DNA from: Bacteroidales bacterium UBA5326
GTDB taxonomy: Bacteria > Bacteroidota > Bacteroidia > Bacteroidales > UBA932
Length of the DNA stretch: 64,000 nucleotides
NCBI GenBank assembly: GCA_002408205.1
Contig: DHQY01000015.1
Span: 1 to 64,000 of the forward strand
Direction: 5' to 3'
A program made the translations under genes and the position numbers. Within the stretch, counting starts at the first letter, position 1, and the number at the start of each line of letters is the position of its first letter. Of the stretch, positions 51,988-61,360 are shown piece after piece. Under the pieces are notes generated by a model. That model had not been told where the DNA came from and ran no database searches. It worked only from the letters and a program-made list of their open reading frames with translations.

Positions 51988-53835
51988 ATGAAATTAATTC
52001 GATCAATTATATTAGGAGCCGCTGTCTTGACGAGCTTATCCCTGTTTTCTTGCAGCGAATGGCTTGATGTCAACACAGACCCGGAGAATCCCTCTTCTAT
52101 GAGTGCCACATTCCCTACGCGTTTGGCGCATATTGAATTCTACACTAACAGTGCTAATCAATTTGCCGCCTGGCGTAGCAGTATGTCTATGGGAGACTGG
52201 ACAAGGTACTATAATGGCAGCACTTACTGGCATATGTCTTATTGGAATCCGCAAACGGGAGCCGTTACTACTCCTTACCAGTGGTGGTTTGTAGGAGCTG
52301 CTTGCAACATTGAAGATATGTACAGCAAGGCTATGGCTGCCGAAGCCTGGCATTATGCTGGTGTTGCCAAAGTTATTCGTGCCTATGGTTTTATGCTCAT
52401 GACCGACCTTTACGGTGAAATGCCCTACACAGACGCCGTAGGTGAAAACGCAACTCCTACCTACGATAACGGCAAAACCATTTATCTTGGTTGCTTGAAT
52501 GAATTAGATGAAGGCATTGACTTGCTCCAGAAATCACAAGCCCCTGCTGTTCCTGCTTTGTCGGAAGGCGACTTTTGGAACAACGGTGATGTGAGCAAAT
52601 GGACCAAATTTGCCTATTTGTTAAAAGCCCGTTACTGTAACAAACTCAGCAAAAAAGCAGCCGGAAGTTACTTAGAAGGTAAATACGACGCTGCTGCTAT
52701 TTTGGACGCCCTTTCCAAAGGTCCTTTGAGCAATAGCGACAACACGGTTATCAACCATACCGATGACAACAGCACCACACACGACGTTTTGGGTTGGGAC
52801 GAACCGGTAGACTATTCACCTTTATATTCTGTATGCGGGATGAATGCAGGTTATATGGTTACCAAGACGCTATTCGAAAATCTCACTAATTTTGCCGGCT
52901 ATGGTGTAGAAGATCCGCGTGCAGATAAAATCATTCCCTGGGCTTGGTCAGAGAAATCCGCTTCCACTCCCGAAGAAATTAAGTGGAATGGTAACTGGAG
53001 ACGTTCTTTGGGTGTAGACATGACATCTTCCAATGCCCCCAACCTTGTAGGGGGCCCGCTAAGAGCTGGATTCAAGAATGGCAACTGGTATATAGACAGC
53101 GACTCTCCCCAACGCCTGGGTGACACCGTATATGTAGAATGTACAAGTTCTTCCAAAGGCTACGCTGCCAATGTAGACCTTCTTTACAGAAGGGTACCCG
53201 ATAACGATGAAACTAGAGAATCAGGCTCTTTCTACTCACGGGTATCCTCACCTACGTACTTAGGTACATATGCTGAAGCTTGCTTCATCAAAGCCGAAGT
53301 GCTATTCAACCAAGGTAATAAATCAGAAGCCTTTAATGCTTACAAAGAAGGTATTAAAGCCAGCATTGATTATATGAATGTGAAACTTGAAGCCTGGTGT
53401 GCAGAAGACAAAACCCTCGCCAACTGCCCGTCTTTCACTCCTATGGAGCAGGCAGACATAACAAACTTCTTGAATAACGGTATTGGAAATGCCGCAAATC
53501 TTACTCTAGGTAAGATATTGACGCAAAAACGTATTGCGCTCCATTTTTCGGTAGAAATTTGGAATGATATGCGCCGTTACGATTTTGATCCCAATTTATT
53601 CATGAACTGGGATGAACCTGCTTACCACGCAATAAATGCAGCGGCCCTTAAGGGAATTCCCGCCGGCAAACAATTCCGTCGTTGGCGTCAATGCTCACAC
53701 GAGCTGAACTACAACTCTGCCAACCTGCAAGCTATTGGTGCAGAAGTTCCGGGGGCCAACACGTCTCTTGATCAATGGAACAGTGCAGACGATGTTTGGG
53801 CCATCAACGTATGGTGGGATTCCACTCAAGAATAG
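51988..53835 (+). CDS. SusD-like_2 family outer-membrane lipoprotein
   Basis: The product is 615 residues with a lipoprotein signal (SLFSCSEW). The mature start LDVNTDPENPSSM and the later VIRAYGFMLMTDLYGEMPYTDA and YAEACFIKAEVLFNQG fit the SusD-like_2 family (PF12741/PF12771) rather than the RagB/SusD type at 41.8 kb. It is the lid or nutrient-binding partner of the SusC just upstream (gap 29 bases). Families of this type occur in systems for peptides or glycans, so the ligand is open. A perfect terminator follows. Confidence 0.92.
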   Translation: MKLIRSIILGAAVLTSLSLFSCSEWLDVNTDPENPSSMSATFPTRLAHIEFYTNSANQFAAWRSSMSMGDWTRYYNGSTYWHMSYWNPQTGAVTTPYQWWFVGAACNIEDMYSKAMAAEAWHYAGVAKVIRAYGFMLMTDLYGEMPYTDAVGENATPTYDNGKTIYLGCLNELDEGIDLLQKSQAPAVPALSEGDFWNNGDVSKWTKFAYLLKARYCNKLSKKAAGSYLEGKYDAAAILDALSKGPLSNSDNTVINHTDDNSTTHDVLGWDEPVDYSPLYSVCGMNAGYMVTKTLFENLTNFAGYGVEDPRADKIIPWAWSEKSASTPEEIKWNGNWRRSLGVDMTSSNAPNLVGGPLRAGFKNGNWYIDSDSPQRLGDTVYVECTSSSKGYAANVDLLYRRVPDNDETRESGSFYSRVSSPTYLGTYAEACFIKAEVLFNQGNKSEAFNAYKEGIKASIDYMNVKLEAWCAEDKTLANCPSFTPMEQADITNFLNNGIGNAANLTLGKILTQKRIALHFSVEIWNDMRRYDFDPNLFMNWDEPAYHAINAAALKGIPAGKQFRRWRQCSHELNYNSANLQAIGAEVPGANTSLDQWNSADDVWAINVWWDSTQE

Positions 53836-53862
53836 GCGGAACATTTCTGCTTAGAAAAAAAG

Positions 53863-53900
53863 GAGAGGGTGACTGTTATGAAGCAGTCACCCTCTCTTTT
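53863..53900. terminator. Bidirectional terminator between SusD-like_2 and serine hydrolase
   Basis: GAGAGGGTGACTG and CAGTCACCCTCTC form a perfect 13-bp stem with an 8-nt loop. A T run follows on the plus strand and an A run precedes it, so it can serve both converging units. Confidence 0.9.
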
Positions 53901-53916
53901 TCCTATTTTTTCATAT

Positions 53917-55119
53917 TCATTTGATAATAGCACCGGCAACAATATTGGCAACCAATGTTCTTAATCTTACAGTAGATCCGTCGTCGTACGGATGTACTCT
54001 GTTCGTCAGCAAAATAACAGCCGTATCGGAATCGGGATCGATGACCATGGAGGTTCCGGTATAGCCGGTATGACCGTAAACCGTAGCGGGGTCGAACAAA
54101 TTACCATTCCAGGAACCTTCGTTGCCCCAGCCGAGGGTACGTCCGAATTCTTTCACTTCGGCCGGAACACGGGCCATGGCTTTTACCGTTTGCGGTCCGA
54201 GAATACGCCGCCCCCTGTATTCGCCTCCGTTAAGCAACGCAACGGCAATAACAGCCAGATCTTCGGCATTTGAAAAGACGCCTGCATTACCTGAATTACC
54301 TCCGTTCAGACGGCGGGCCAGCGGATCGTGCACCTGCCCTGTCAGCGGCAGGCTGTCCGCCTGGAGTTCGGTAGGACAGCACAGCGCCAGGGTCTCGCCC
54401 TCGGGCATATACATGGTATGTTTCAGCCCGAGCACGTTAAATACGTTTTCCCTGGCATAATCACACAGACGCTGACCTGTAATTTTTTCCAACACATTCT
54501 GCAGAGTTATGAAATTCAAGCAACTGTATTGATAATCAGTGGCAGGCCTGAAATCCCTGGGACAATGGCAGATGTACTCCATAAGACCTTCCGGGTTGGG
54601 AGATCCGTATTGTGTCACCAGATCTTCAGTAGGACCGTACGGGGGAAGTCCCGAGGTATGTGTCATCAGATCGGTAATGGTGATGGGGATTGTCTGCCCC
54701 GACAATGAATCGGTCCAGGGTTCGAATCCGGGAATAAACAGGTCAACAGGGTCCATTAAACGCAGTTTGCCCTGCTCAACCAATTGCATAACAGATAAAG
54801 TTGTCCCGACGCATTTACTTACGGAAGCCAGGTCAAAGACAGATTCAACGGTCATGGGCACGGTGTCGGGGACCAACTGTTTGTTGCCATACGCCTTAAG
54901 ATAAACCATTTTTCCATGACGTACGACAGCCAGAACGGCTCCCGGAGCATCGCCGTTTTCAATGGCGTCAAGAATTACCCGGTCCACTCCGGCCAGTCTT
55001 CCGGCATCCATCCCAACCGACGAGGGGGAGGCGGAAGGAAGGCCTCCGCCCGGAGCAGCACGATCGCAGCTCAATAAAGCAAACGACGCAATAGCAAGAA
55101 TTAAACATGCCTTTTTCAT
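53917..55119 (-). CDS. Serine hydrolase lipoprotein (beta-lactamase class C/esterase fold)
   Basis: The ATG at 55119 gives 400 residues with a lipoprotein signal (FALLSCDR). The nucleophile motif SVSK is in FDLASVSKCVGTT, the second motif is YSC in YQYSCLNF where most relatives have YSN, and HTGYTG is the KTG-like third motif. This is the S12 family: D-Ala carboxypeptidases, esterases and D-amino-acid hydrolases, with few true beta-lactamases. The ATG overlaps the stop of the M3 peptidase gene (ATGA), so it is coupled to peptidase expression. Confidence 0.9.
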   Translation of the reverse strand: MKKACLILAIASFALLSCDRAAPGGGLPSASPSSVGMDAGRLAGVDRVILDAIENGDAPGAVLAVVRHGKMVYLKAYGNKQLVPDTVPMTVESVFDLASVSKCVGTTLSVMQLVEQGKLRLMDPVDLFIPGFEPWTDSLSGQTIPITITDLMTHTSGLPPYGPTEDLVTQYGSPNPEGLMEYICHCPRDFRPATDYQYSCLNFITLQNVLEKITGQRLCDYARENVFNVLGLKHTMYMPEGETLALCCPTELQADSLPLTGQVHDPLARRLNGGNSGNAGVFSNAEDLAVIAVALLNGGEYRGRRILGPQTVKAMARVPAEVKEFGRTLGWGNEGSWNGNLFDPATVYGHTGYTGTSMVIDPDSDTAVILLTNRVHPYDDGSTVRLRTLVANIVAGAIIK

Positions 55120-57215
55120 AGTAATCCTCTGTTTCTGAGTAACGGGGTTTCTGTGGGTTCCTGCCCGCGGAAACGGACATACTGGGTCATGGGTTCGTCC
55201 CAACCTCCCTCGGCCAGGATGTATTTACGGAATTTTCCGGCCAGATCGCTGTTAAACAGGTCTCCGGACTGTTCGTACGCATCAAAGGCATCGGCGTCGA
55301 GTACCTCGGCCCATAAGTATACATAGTATCCTACGGAATAACCTCCGTCAAAAATATGTGAAAAGTAGGTGGAACGGTAACGGGGAAGAATCTCGGGAAT
55401 AAGTCCGTAGCCGTCGAGTACTTTCTTTTCAAAAGCGTTCACATCGTAAGATTGCTCAACAGGTGAAGAATACCAGTTGATATCCAGTAACGAGGCTGCC
55501 ACGTATTCTACGGTAATAAAGCCCTGGTTAAAATGGCTGCTGTTCACGATTTTTTGTATAAGCGCATCGGGCATGGGTTCACCGGTCTGGTAATGTTTGG
55601 CATATACCTTTAATACTTCGGGGGCGCCAGCCCAGTGTTCGTTTATCTGTGAAGGCAGTTCTACCATATCGTTGGGCAAGGAACCGCAAATCCTGTCATA
55701 ATCTCCCCGGCTGAAAAAACCGTGCAAAGCGTGTCCGAATTCATGAAACAGGGTTTCGGTTTCGTCCCAGCTCAGCAGTACGGGCGCGTCTCCCACCGGG
55801 GTGGGAAAATTTGTAACAACCGATACCAGGGGAAATACTTCTTTTCCGTCTTCCTTATAATAATTACGGAATCCGGTACACCATGCCCCGGCATTTTTGC
55901 TGGCCCTGGTATAATAGTCGAGATAGAAAACGGCCAGGTGGCTCCCGTCGGCGTCTTTTACTTCAAAGGTTTCGACGTCTTTATGGTATACGGGAATATC
56001 GGTGCGTTTTTCAAAAGTAATCCCGTATAGTTTGTTGGCCACATAAAACATTCCGTCCCTTACGTTTTCCAGTTTCAAATAAGGCTTTATCTCCTGTTCA
56101 TCCAGGTCGTATGCTGCCTTGCGAAGTTTTTCCGCATAATACCACCAGTCCCAGCTGGCCAGTTTAAACCCGGCTCCTTCGGCATCGGCAATTTGTTGCA
56201 TCCGGGCCAGTTCTTCTTTTGCCACCTTCAAGGCAGGAGTCCATACACGTTCCAGAAAGCCATAGACATTGGCGGGATTCTTTGCCATATTTTCTTCCAG
56301 TACGTAATCTGCATAGGTTTTATATCCAAGCAGTTGTGCACGCCGCAAACGAAGGTTAACCAGCTTGTCAACCAGGGTTTTGTTATCGTTTTCATTATCG
56401 TTGTCGCCCCTCATATAATAGCCTTTATATAGCTTTTCCCTTAATTCCCTGTTTTGTACGTATTGCAGAAAAGGTATCCATGAAGGCTTATTGGGAGTAA
56501 AAACCCATTTGCCTTCCATTCCTTCTGTCTTGGCCTGTTCGGCGGCGGCTAAAATATTTTCCTGAGGCAACCCTTTCAGATCCTCAACATTATCTACGAC
56601 AAGACGGAATGCGTTGGTTTCTTTAAGGATATTATCACCGTATTGCAACGAGGCTGTGGAAATCTGGGTATTGATCTCCATAAGCTTCGCTTTATCTTCA
56701 TCGGAAAGATTGGCTCCTTCACGTACAAAGTCGTTGTAATACTTCTCCAGGGTACGCAGAGCCTGCGCAGACAGGTTCAATGTCTCCCGTTTTTCGTATA
56801 CGGCCTTTACGCGTTGAAAAAGAAGCGGATCGAGCATTATCTCGTCTGAATGCTGCGATATCATGGGCATGAGTTCCATAGCCAGTTCCTGCATTTGAGG
56901 ATTGGTATCGGCTCCGTAAAGATTGCTGAAAATAAGCACAATCCTGCCAAGCAGGCGTCCCGAAGCATCGAGGGGAACAATGGTGTTTTCAAAATCGGGT
57001 TCCTGAGGATTGTCAAGAATAGCCTTGATTTCGTCTTTATGCTGCTTCATGGCCACTTCTATGGCCGGTTTGTAATGCTCTGTCCGGATCTGCTCAAAAG
57101 GAGGCGTTCCGAACGGCGTGTTGAATTCACTCAGTAAAGGATTATTCATATTGGGATCATTTGTGGCGCAGGCGACCAACAGGCCGGCCAGGCAGAAAAA
57201 CAACAATTTTTTCAT
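55116..57215 (-). CDS. M3-family peptidyl-dipeptidase, lipoprotein (downstream paralog)
   Basis: The product is 699 residues with a lipoprotein signal (LLVACATND). The thimet-oligopeptidase zinc motif HEFGH is at 491-495 in ETLFHEFGHALHGFFSRGDY, and the downstream Glu ligand lies in ELPSQINEHWA. The N-terminal helical domain and length match peptidyl-dipeptidase Dcp. It removes C-terminal dipeptides from short peptides, here probably in the periplasm. It is a close tandem copy of the gene at 57226-59328; for example 55567-55622 and 57677-57732 differ at one base of 56. Confidence 0.94.
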   Translation of the reverse strand: MKKLLFFCLAGLLVACATNDPNMNNPLLSEFNTPFGTPPFEQIRTEHYKPAIEVAMKQHKDEIKAILDNPQEPDFENTIVPLDASGRLLGRIVLIFSNLYGADTNPQMQELAMELMPMISQHSDEIMLDPLLFQRVKAVYEKRETLNLSAQALRTLEKYYNDFVREGANLSDEDKAKLMEINTQISTASLQYGDNILKETNAFRLVVDNVEDLKGLPQENILAAAEQAKTEGMEGKWVFTPNKPSWIPFLQYVQNRELREKLYKGYYMRGDNDNENDNKTLVDKLVNLRLRRAQLLGYKTYADYVLEENMAKNPANVYGFLERVWTPALKVAKEELARMQQIADAEGAGFKLASWDWWYYAEKLRKAAYDLDEQEIKPYLKLENVRDGMFYVANKLYGITFEKRTDIPVYHKDVETFEVKDADGSHLAVFYLDYYTRASKNAGAWCTGFRNYYKEDGKEVFPLVSVVTNFPTPVGDAPVLLSWDETETLFHEFGHALHGFFSRGDYDRICGSLPNDMVELPSQINEHWAGAPEVLKVYAKHYQTGEPMPDALIQKIVNSSHFNQGFITVEYVAASLLDINWYSSPVEQSYDVNAFEKKVLDGYGLIPEILPRYRSTYFSHIFDGGYSVGYYVYLWAEVLDADAFDAYEQSGDLFNSDLAGKFRKYILAEGGWDEPMTQYVRFRGQEPTETPLLRNRGLL

Positions 57216-57225
57216 GTATCGTATA

Positions 57226-59328
57226 TTAATTAAGACCGCGGTTTCTTAAAAGAGGTTCTTCAGTAGGCATTTGACCACGGAAACGCATGTATTGGGTCAT
57301 CGGATCGTCCAGGCCGCCTTCGGCAAGGATGTATTTGCGGAAGGCACCGGCGTATTGCGGGTTGAACAGGTCTCCGGATTGAGAGAAGGCATCAAAGGCA
57401 TCGGCGTCAAGGATCTCAGCCCACAGGTAGACATAATAACCTACGGCATATCCGCCGTTAAAGATGTGTGAAAAATAGGTGGACCGGTAACGCGGAATTA
57501 TCTCATCTATGAGGCCGTATTTATCCAGGGCAGCCTTTTCGAAATCATTCACATTGTAAACCTGTTCCGTAGCAGCTGCATGCCAGTTCATGTCCAGCAG
57601 GGCGGCAGCAATGTATTCCACGGTGGCGAAGCCCTGATTGAAATGACTGCTGTTCACGAGTTTATGTATCAATTCGTCGGGCATGGGTTCACCGGTCCGG
57701 TAATGTTTGGCATATACCTTTAATACTTCGGGCCGTGAAGCCCAATGCTCATTGATTTGAGAGGGCAATTCCACCATATCGCGGGGAAGGCTTCCGCAAA
57801 TCCGGCTGTAATCGCCGCGACTGAAGAATCCCTGTAATGCATGACCAAATTCGTGGAACAGGGTTTCGGCTTCGTCCCAGCTCAGCAGCACAGGGCCGTC
57901 ATCCATTCTGGGGGTAAAGTTACAGGTTACCGTTACCAGAGGGAATTGCTCGGTGCCATCGGCAAATTTCATGTAACGACGCAACCTGGAACACCAGGCT
58001 CCGGCACGTTTTCCTTCACGCGTAGGATAATCGAGGTAAAGAATGGCCAGGTGGCTGCCGTCATTATCTTTTACCTCGAATGTTTCCACAGACGGATCAT
58101 AAACCTGGATATTATCCTGTTTTTCAAAAGTAATACCATATAGTTTATTGGCCACATAGAACATACCATCGCGTACGTTTTCAAGTTGCAGGTAGGGTTT
58201 TATCTCCTGTTCATCCAGATCGTATTTTTCCTTGCGAAGTTTTTCTGCATAGTACCACCAGTCCCAGCTGGCCAGTTTGTAACCGGCTCCTTCGGCATCG
58301 GCTATTTGCTGCATCAGGGCCAGCTCTTCTTTGGCTACTTTCAGAGCAGGTGTCCACACACGCTCAAGAAAATCGTTTACCGCAGCCGGCTCTTTGGCCA
58401 TATTATTAACCAGGGCGTAATCGGCATAGGTGGCGTATCCGAGGAGAGCGGCTTTTTTCAGGCGCAGGTTGACTATCTGTCCGATAAGTTCTTTGTTGTC
58501 GTTTTCGTTGTCGTTGTTGCCGCGCATAAAATATCCCCTGTACAATTTCTCACGAAGTTCCCGGTCTTTGACGTATTGCAGAAAAGGGACCCATGAAGGC
58601 TTGGCGGGTGTAAAAACGTACTTTCCGTCCATGCCCATAGAAGAAGCCAAAGCGGCAGCGGCTTTGATGTTTTCCCGGGGAAGACCTTCCAGGCGGGCCA
58701 TATCGTCCACAACCATCCTGAAATCGTTTGTTTCGGCCAGTAAGTTCTGCCCATAGCGGAGGCTCAGGTCGGACAAACGGGTGTTAATATCCATCAGAAC
58801 GGTTTTGTCTTTTTCCGAAAGATTGGCGCCACTACGTACAAAATCGTCATAATATTTTTCAAGGGTGCGCATCTGCTGTGGGTTCAGGCCCAGGCTGTCT
58901 TTTTGGTCATAAAGCACTTTTATACGCTCAAAAAGCACGGGATTCAGGTCAATCTCATTATTGTGACGGGTTAAAGCCGGAGTGATTTCCCGGTCAAGAT
59001 CCTGTAATTTCTGCGTAGTATTAGCTCCATTCAGGGTGCTGAATGCAGACGAAACACGGCTGAGTAACCTTCCCGAACGATCATAGGCTGCAATAGTGTT
59101 TTCAAAAGTCGGCGGTTCGGAATTTGTAACAATGGCATCGATCTCGGCGTTGTGCTGTGCCATGGCTTCCGTTATGGCAGGAAGAAAATGTTCCGGCAGA
59201 ATCTCATTGAACGGAGGAGTCTGAAAAGGGGTGTCATACTCCTCAAGCAAAGGATTTTTTGTGTCGGGGCTATTACAGGCAATGGTAAACAGAATTCCCA
59301 TAGATAAAATAAAAAGTATTTGTTTCAT
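57226..59328 (-). CDS. M3-family peptidyl-dipeptidase, lipoprotein (upstream paralog)
   Basis: The product is 700 residues with a lipoprotein signal (LFTIACNSP). HEFGH is at 492-496 in ETLFHEFGHALQGFFSRGDY, with the Glu ligand region ELPSQINEHWASRPEV. The sequence aligns along its entire length with the next gene (gap 10 bases), so the pair arose by tandem duplication and both copies keep the active site. It starts 18 bases after the glycosyltransferase gene in the same operon. Confidence 0.94.
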   Translation of the reverse strand: MKQILFILSMGILFTIACNSPDTKNPLLEEYDTPFQTPPFNEILPEHFLPAITEAMAQHNAEIDAIVTNSEPPTFENTIAAYDRSGRLLSRVSSAFSTLNGANTTQKLQDLDREITPALTRHNNEIDLNPVLFERIKVLYDQKDSLGLNPQQMRTLEKYYDDFVRSGANLSEKDKTVLMDINTRLSDLSLRYGQNLLAETNDFRMVVDDMARLEGLPRENIKAAAALASSMGMDGKYVFTPAKPSWVPFLQYVKDRELREKLYRGYFMRGNNDNENDNKELIGQIVNLRLKKAALLGYATYADYALVNNMAKEPAAVNDFLERVWTPALKVAKEELALMQQIADAEGAGYKLASWDWWYYAEKLRKEKYDLDEQEIKPYLQLENVRDGMFYVANKLYGITFEKQDNIQVYDPSVETFEVKDNDGSHLAILYLDYPTREGKRAGAWCSRLRRYMKFADGTEQFPLVTVTCNFTPRMDDGPVLLSWDEAETLFHEFGHALQGFFSRGDYSRICGSLPRDMVELPSQINEHWASRPEVLKVYAKHYRTGEPMPDELIHKLVNSSHFNQGFATVEYIAAALLDMNWHAAATEQVYNVNDFEKAALDKYGLIDEIIPRYRSTYFSHIFNGGYAVGYYVYLWAEILDADAFDAFSQSGDLFNPQYAGAFRKYILAEGGLDDPMTQYMRFRGQMPTEEPLLRNRGLN

Positions 59329-59346
59329 AAGTGCAGGTTATGTAGG

Positions 59347-60462
59347 TTATAAGTCAGCGGCAAACTCTGCAAGCCCGGAAGCAAAACGTGTCCAGCTCAG
59401 CAAGTCTTTTTCTTTGCCAATATTACGAATAAACTCATTACGATTCAAAGAAAAAAACAGATTAATTGTCTCGGCAAGGGCTGTTGATGATAATTGCGGG
59501 ACCATCAGCCCCAATCCCGGCTTTTCAATAGCCTCGCCCAGTCCGCCTACTTTTGTGGCGATCAGTGGCACCTCAAAATGACAGGCCATTGCGGTTATGC
59601 CACTCTGAGTCGCCGAACGGTAAGGCAAAATACAAACATCAGCCGCCGAGAAGAACAAAGGCACCTCGGCATCGCTGATATACCGGTTAAAAATTTTTAT
59701 CCTGTCCGCATTGGGAGAAGAAGCTATCTGTTTTTCGTAACGTTCAAAAGATCCATAGCATTCTCCGCCCACGAGCAGCTGGTAACTGCCATCGAGCTTT
59801 CCGAATGCGTCAATAAGGAGGTCCAGCCCTTTATAATTTCTTATAAAACCAAAGAAAAGCAGCGTTTTCAGACGGGTGTCTATCCCCAGTTGTTTTGCGG
59901 CTTCTTCTTTATCAATACCGGCTCCGTAATGATCGTAAAGGGGATGAGGCAATATAATATTCGGAATACCTTTACGTAATGAAAGCATATCGTCCCGTAC
60001 CGATTCGCTCAGACAGACACATCCGTCGTTTTGTTTGAGGAACCATTTGGACAGTTCCTTGTCAAACAGACGGGGTTCATGAGGAATCACATTGTCGAGG
60101 ATGGAAACCACCCGGCATTTTTTCTTCAACTTCTTGGCAACAGTTCCCAGCGAAGGTGCAAAAAATGGCATCCAGTACCTCAAGAGCAACAGATCGGGAT
60201 CTTTTGTGGCAATTTTGCGTGCCGTTGAGTAATACGTCAGTGGATTAATGGAATCGAGAACGTTCATGGCAGAGAACGACCAGTTTTTTTCATCCCGGTT
60301 AACATACTGGCTTTTGCCGGGAAACAATATTCCGGGATATTGGCGTGAAAAATTGTACGCCCAAACCTGATGATCTTTCTGCAGCGCATCATACAAATTG
60401 GTATTAAATTGCGCAATGCCGCCCCTGTATGGGTGGAAGGAGGATAAATAAGCTATTTTCAA
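59347..60462 (-). CDS. Glycosyltransferase family 4 protein
   Basis: The product is 371 residues with a GT-B fold. The N-terminal domain starts KIAYLSSFHPYRGGIAQFNTNL, the central linker holds LLFFGFIRNYKGLDLLIDAF, and the nucleotide-sugar site has FFSAADVCILPYRSATQSGITAMA with the conserved acidic region near PLIATKVGGLGE. It probably adds a hexose to a lipid-linked or surface glycan. It is first in the operon with two M3 peptidases and a serine hydrolase; the link between these activities is not obvious. Confidence 0.9.
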   Translation of the reverse strand: MKIAYLSSFHPYRGGIAQFNTNLYDALQKDHQVWAYNFSRQYPGILFPGKSQYVNRDEKNWSFSAMNVLDSINPLTYYSTARKIATKDPDLLLLRYWMPFFAPSLGTVAKKLKKKCRVVSILDNVIPHEPRLFDKELSKWFLKQNDGCVCLSESVRDDMLSLRKGIPNIILPHPLYDHYGAGIDKEEAAKQLGIDTRLKTLLFFGFIRNYKGLDLLIDAFGKLDGSYQLLVGGECYGSFERYEKQIASSPNADRIKIFNRYISDAEVPLFFSAADVCILPYRSATQSGITAMACHFEVPLIATKVGGLGEAIEKPGLGLMVPQLSSTALAETINLFFSLNRNEFIRNIGKEKDLLSWTRFASGLAEFAADL

Positions 60463-60496
60463 AACCGTATTTTTTATAGGAACATACGAAGATACG

Positions 60497-60525
60497 AAAA
60501 AAAGCCACCCGGTACAGGGGCGGCC
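60497..60525 (-). terminator. Terminator of the S10 operon after rpsC
   Basis: On the minus strand GCCGCCC pairs with GGGTGGC (one G-T) across a 7-nt loop, followed by seven T. It is preceded by an A run, so it may also work on the plus strand. Confidence 0.8.
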
Positions 60526-60552
60526 TTTTTACTTTATAATATAGAGTTATGA

Positions 60553-61359
60553 TTATTGGCGGGGTGTTCTTTCCCTTCTTCCTCCATCCCTGCGATCTCC
60601 TCCGCGACCGTCCCTGCGGTCACCTCCGCGACGTTCTCTGCGGTCGCCGCCACCACGCCGTTCACCACGTTCGTTGCCGGACATTTTGGCGCTTCCGGCT
60701 GCTGTGGCAGCAGTACCAATGTTGGGTGACAGATCACGCTTTCCGTATACTTCTCCGTTGCAGATCCATACTTTAATACCCAGCACGCCTACCTTAGTGT
60801 GCGCTTCAGCCAGGGCATAATCTATGTCTGCACGGAAAGTATGCAAAGGAGTACGACCTTCTTTTAACATCTCGCGACGAGCCATTTCGGCACCGCCGAG
60901 ACGACCGCCTATAAGCACCTTTATCCCCTCCGCTCCCATGCGGATGGTCGATGCCATAGCCATCTTAATGGCCCGGCGGTAAGAAACACGACCTTCAATC
61001 TGACGTGCAATATTGTTGGCAACAATAGTGGCATCGAGTTCAGGACGTTTTACTTCAAAGATATTGATCTGAACTTCCTTGTTGGATATTTTCTTTAACT
61101 CTTCTTTTAATTTATCAACCTCCTGACCACCTTTCCCGATAATAATTCCGGGACGTGCTGTATGGATGGTAACAGTAATGAGCTTAAGGGTACGCTCAAT
61201 CACAACGCGTGATAAGCTGGCTTTGGCCAAACGGGTGGTAAGGTATTCACGAATCTTGGCGTCTTCGGCCAATCTTTCGGAAAAGTTCCCACACCAGCTT
61301 GAATCCCAACCACGGATGATACCTACTCGGTTGCTGATAGGATTTGTCTTTTGTCCCAT
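60553..61359 (-). CDS. rpsC: 30S ribosomal protein S3 with Arg/Gly-rich tail
   Basis: The product is 268 residues, against about 230-245 in most bacteria. The core ends near SPNIG (residue 215). KH domain GIIIGKGGQEVDKL (71-84) and MGAEGIKVLIGGRLGGAEMA (141-160) are standard. Residues 230-268 form a repeated RGG/RRD tail (RRGGDRRDGRGGDRRDGG). S3 binds 16S rRNA at the mRNA entry site and helps unwind mRNA. It is the last gene of the local S10 operon: rplP, expected next, is absent. Confidence 0.96.
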   Translation of the reverse strand: MGQKTNPISNRVGIIRGWDSSWCGNFSERLAEDAKIREYLTTRLAKASLSRVVIERTLKLITVTIHTARPGIIIGKGGQEVDKLKEELKKISNKEVQINIFEVKRPELDATIVANNIARQIEGRVSYRRAIKMAMASTIRMGAEGIKVLIGGRLGGAEMARREMLKEGRTPLHTFRADIDYALAEAHTKVGVLGIKVWICNGEVYGKRDLSPNIGTAATAAGSAKMSGNERGERRGGGDRRERRGGDRRDGRGGDRRDGGRRERTPRQ

Positions 61360-61360
61360 A

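Noticed and set aside
53917..55119. Beta-lactamase resistance gene
   Set aside because: The S12 fold is shared by many esterases and peptidases; the second motif is YSC, and the operon context is peptide processing.
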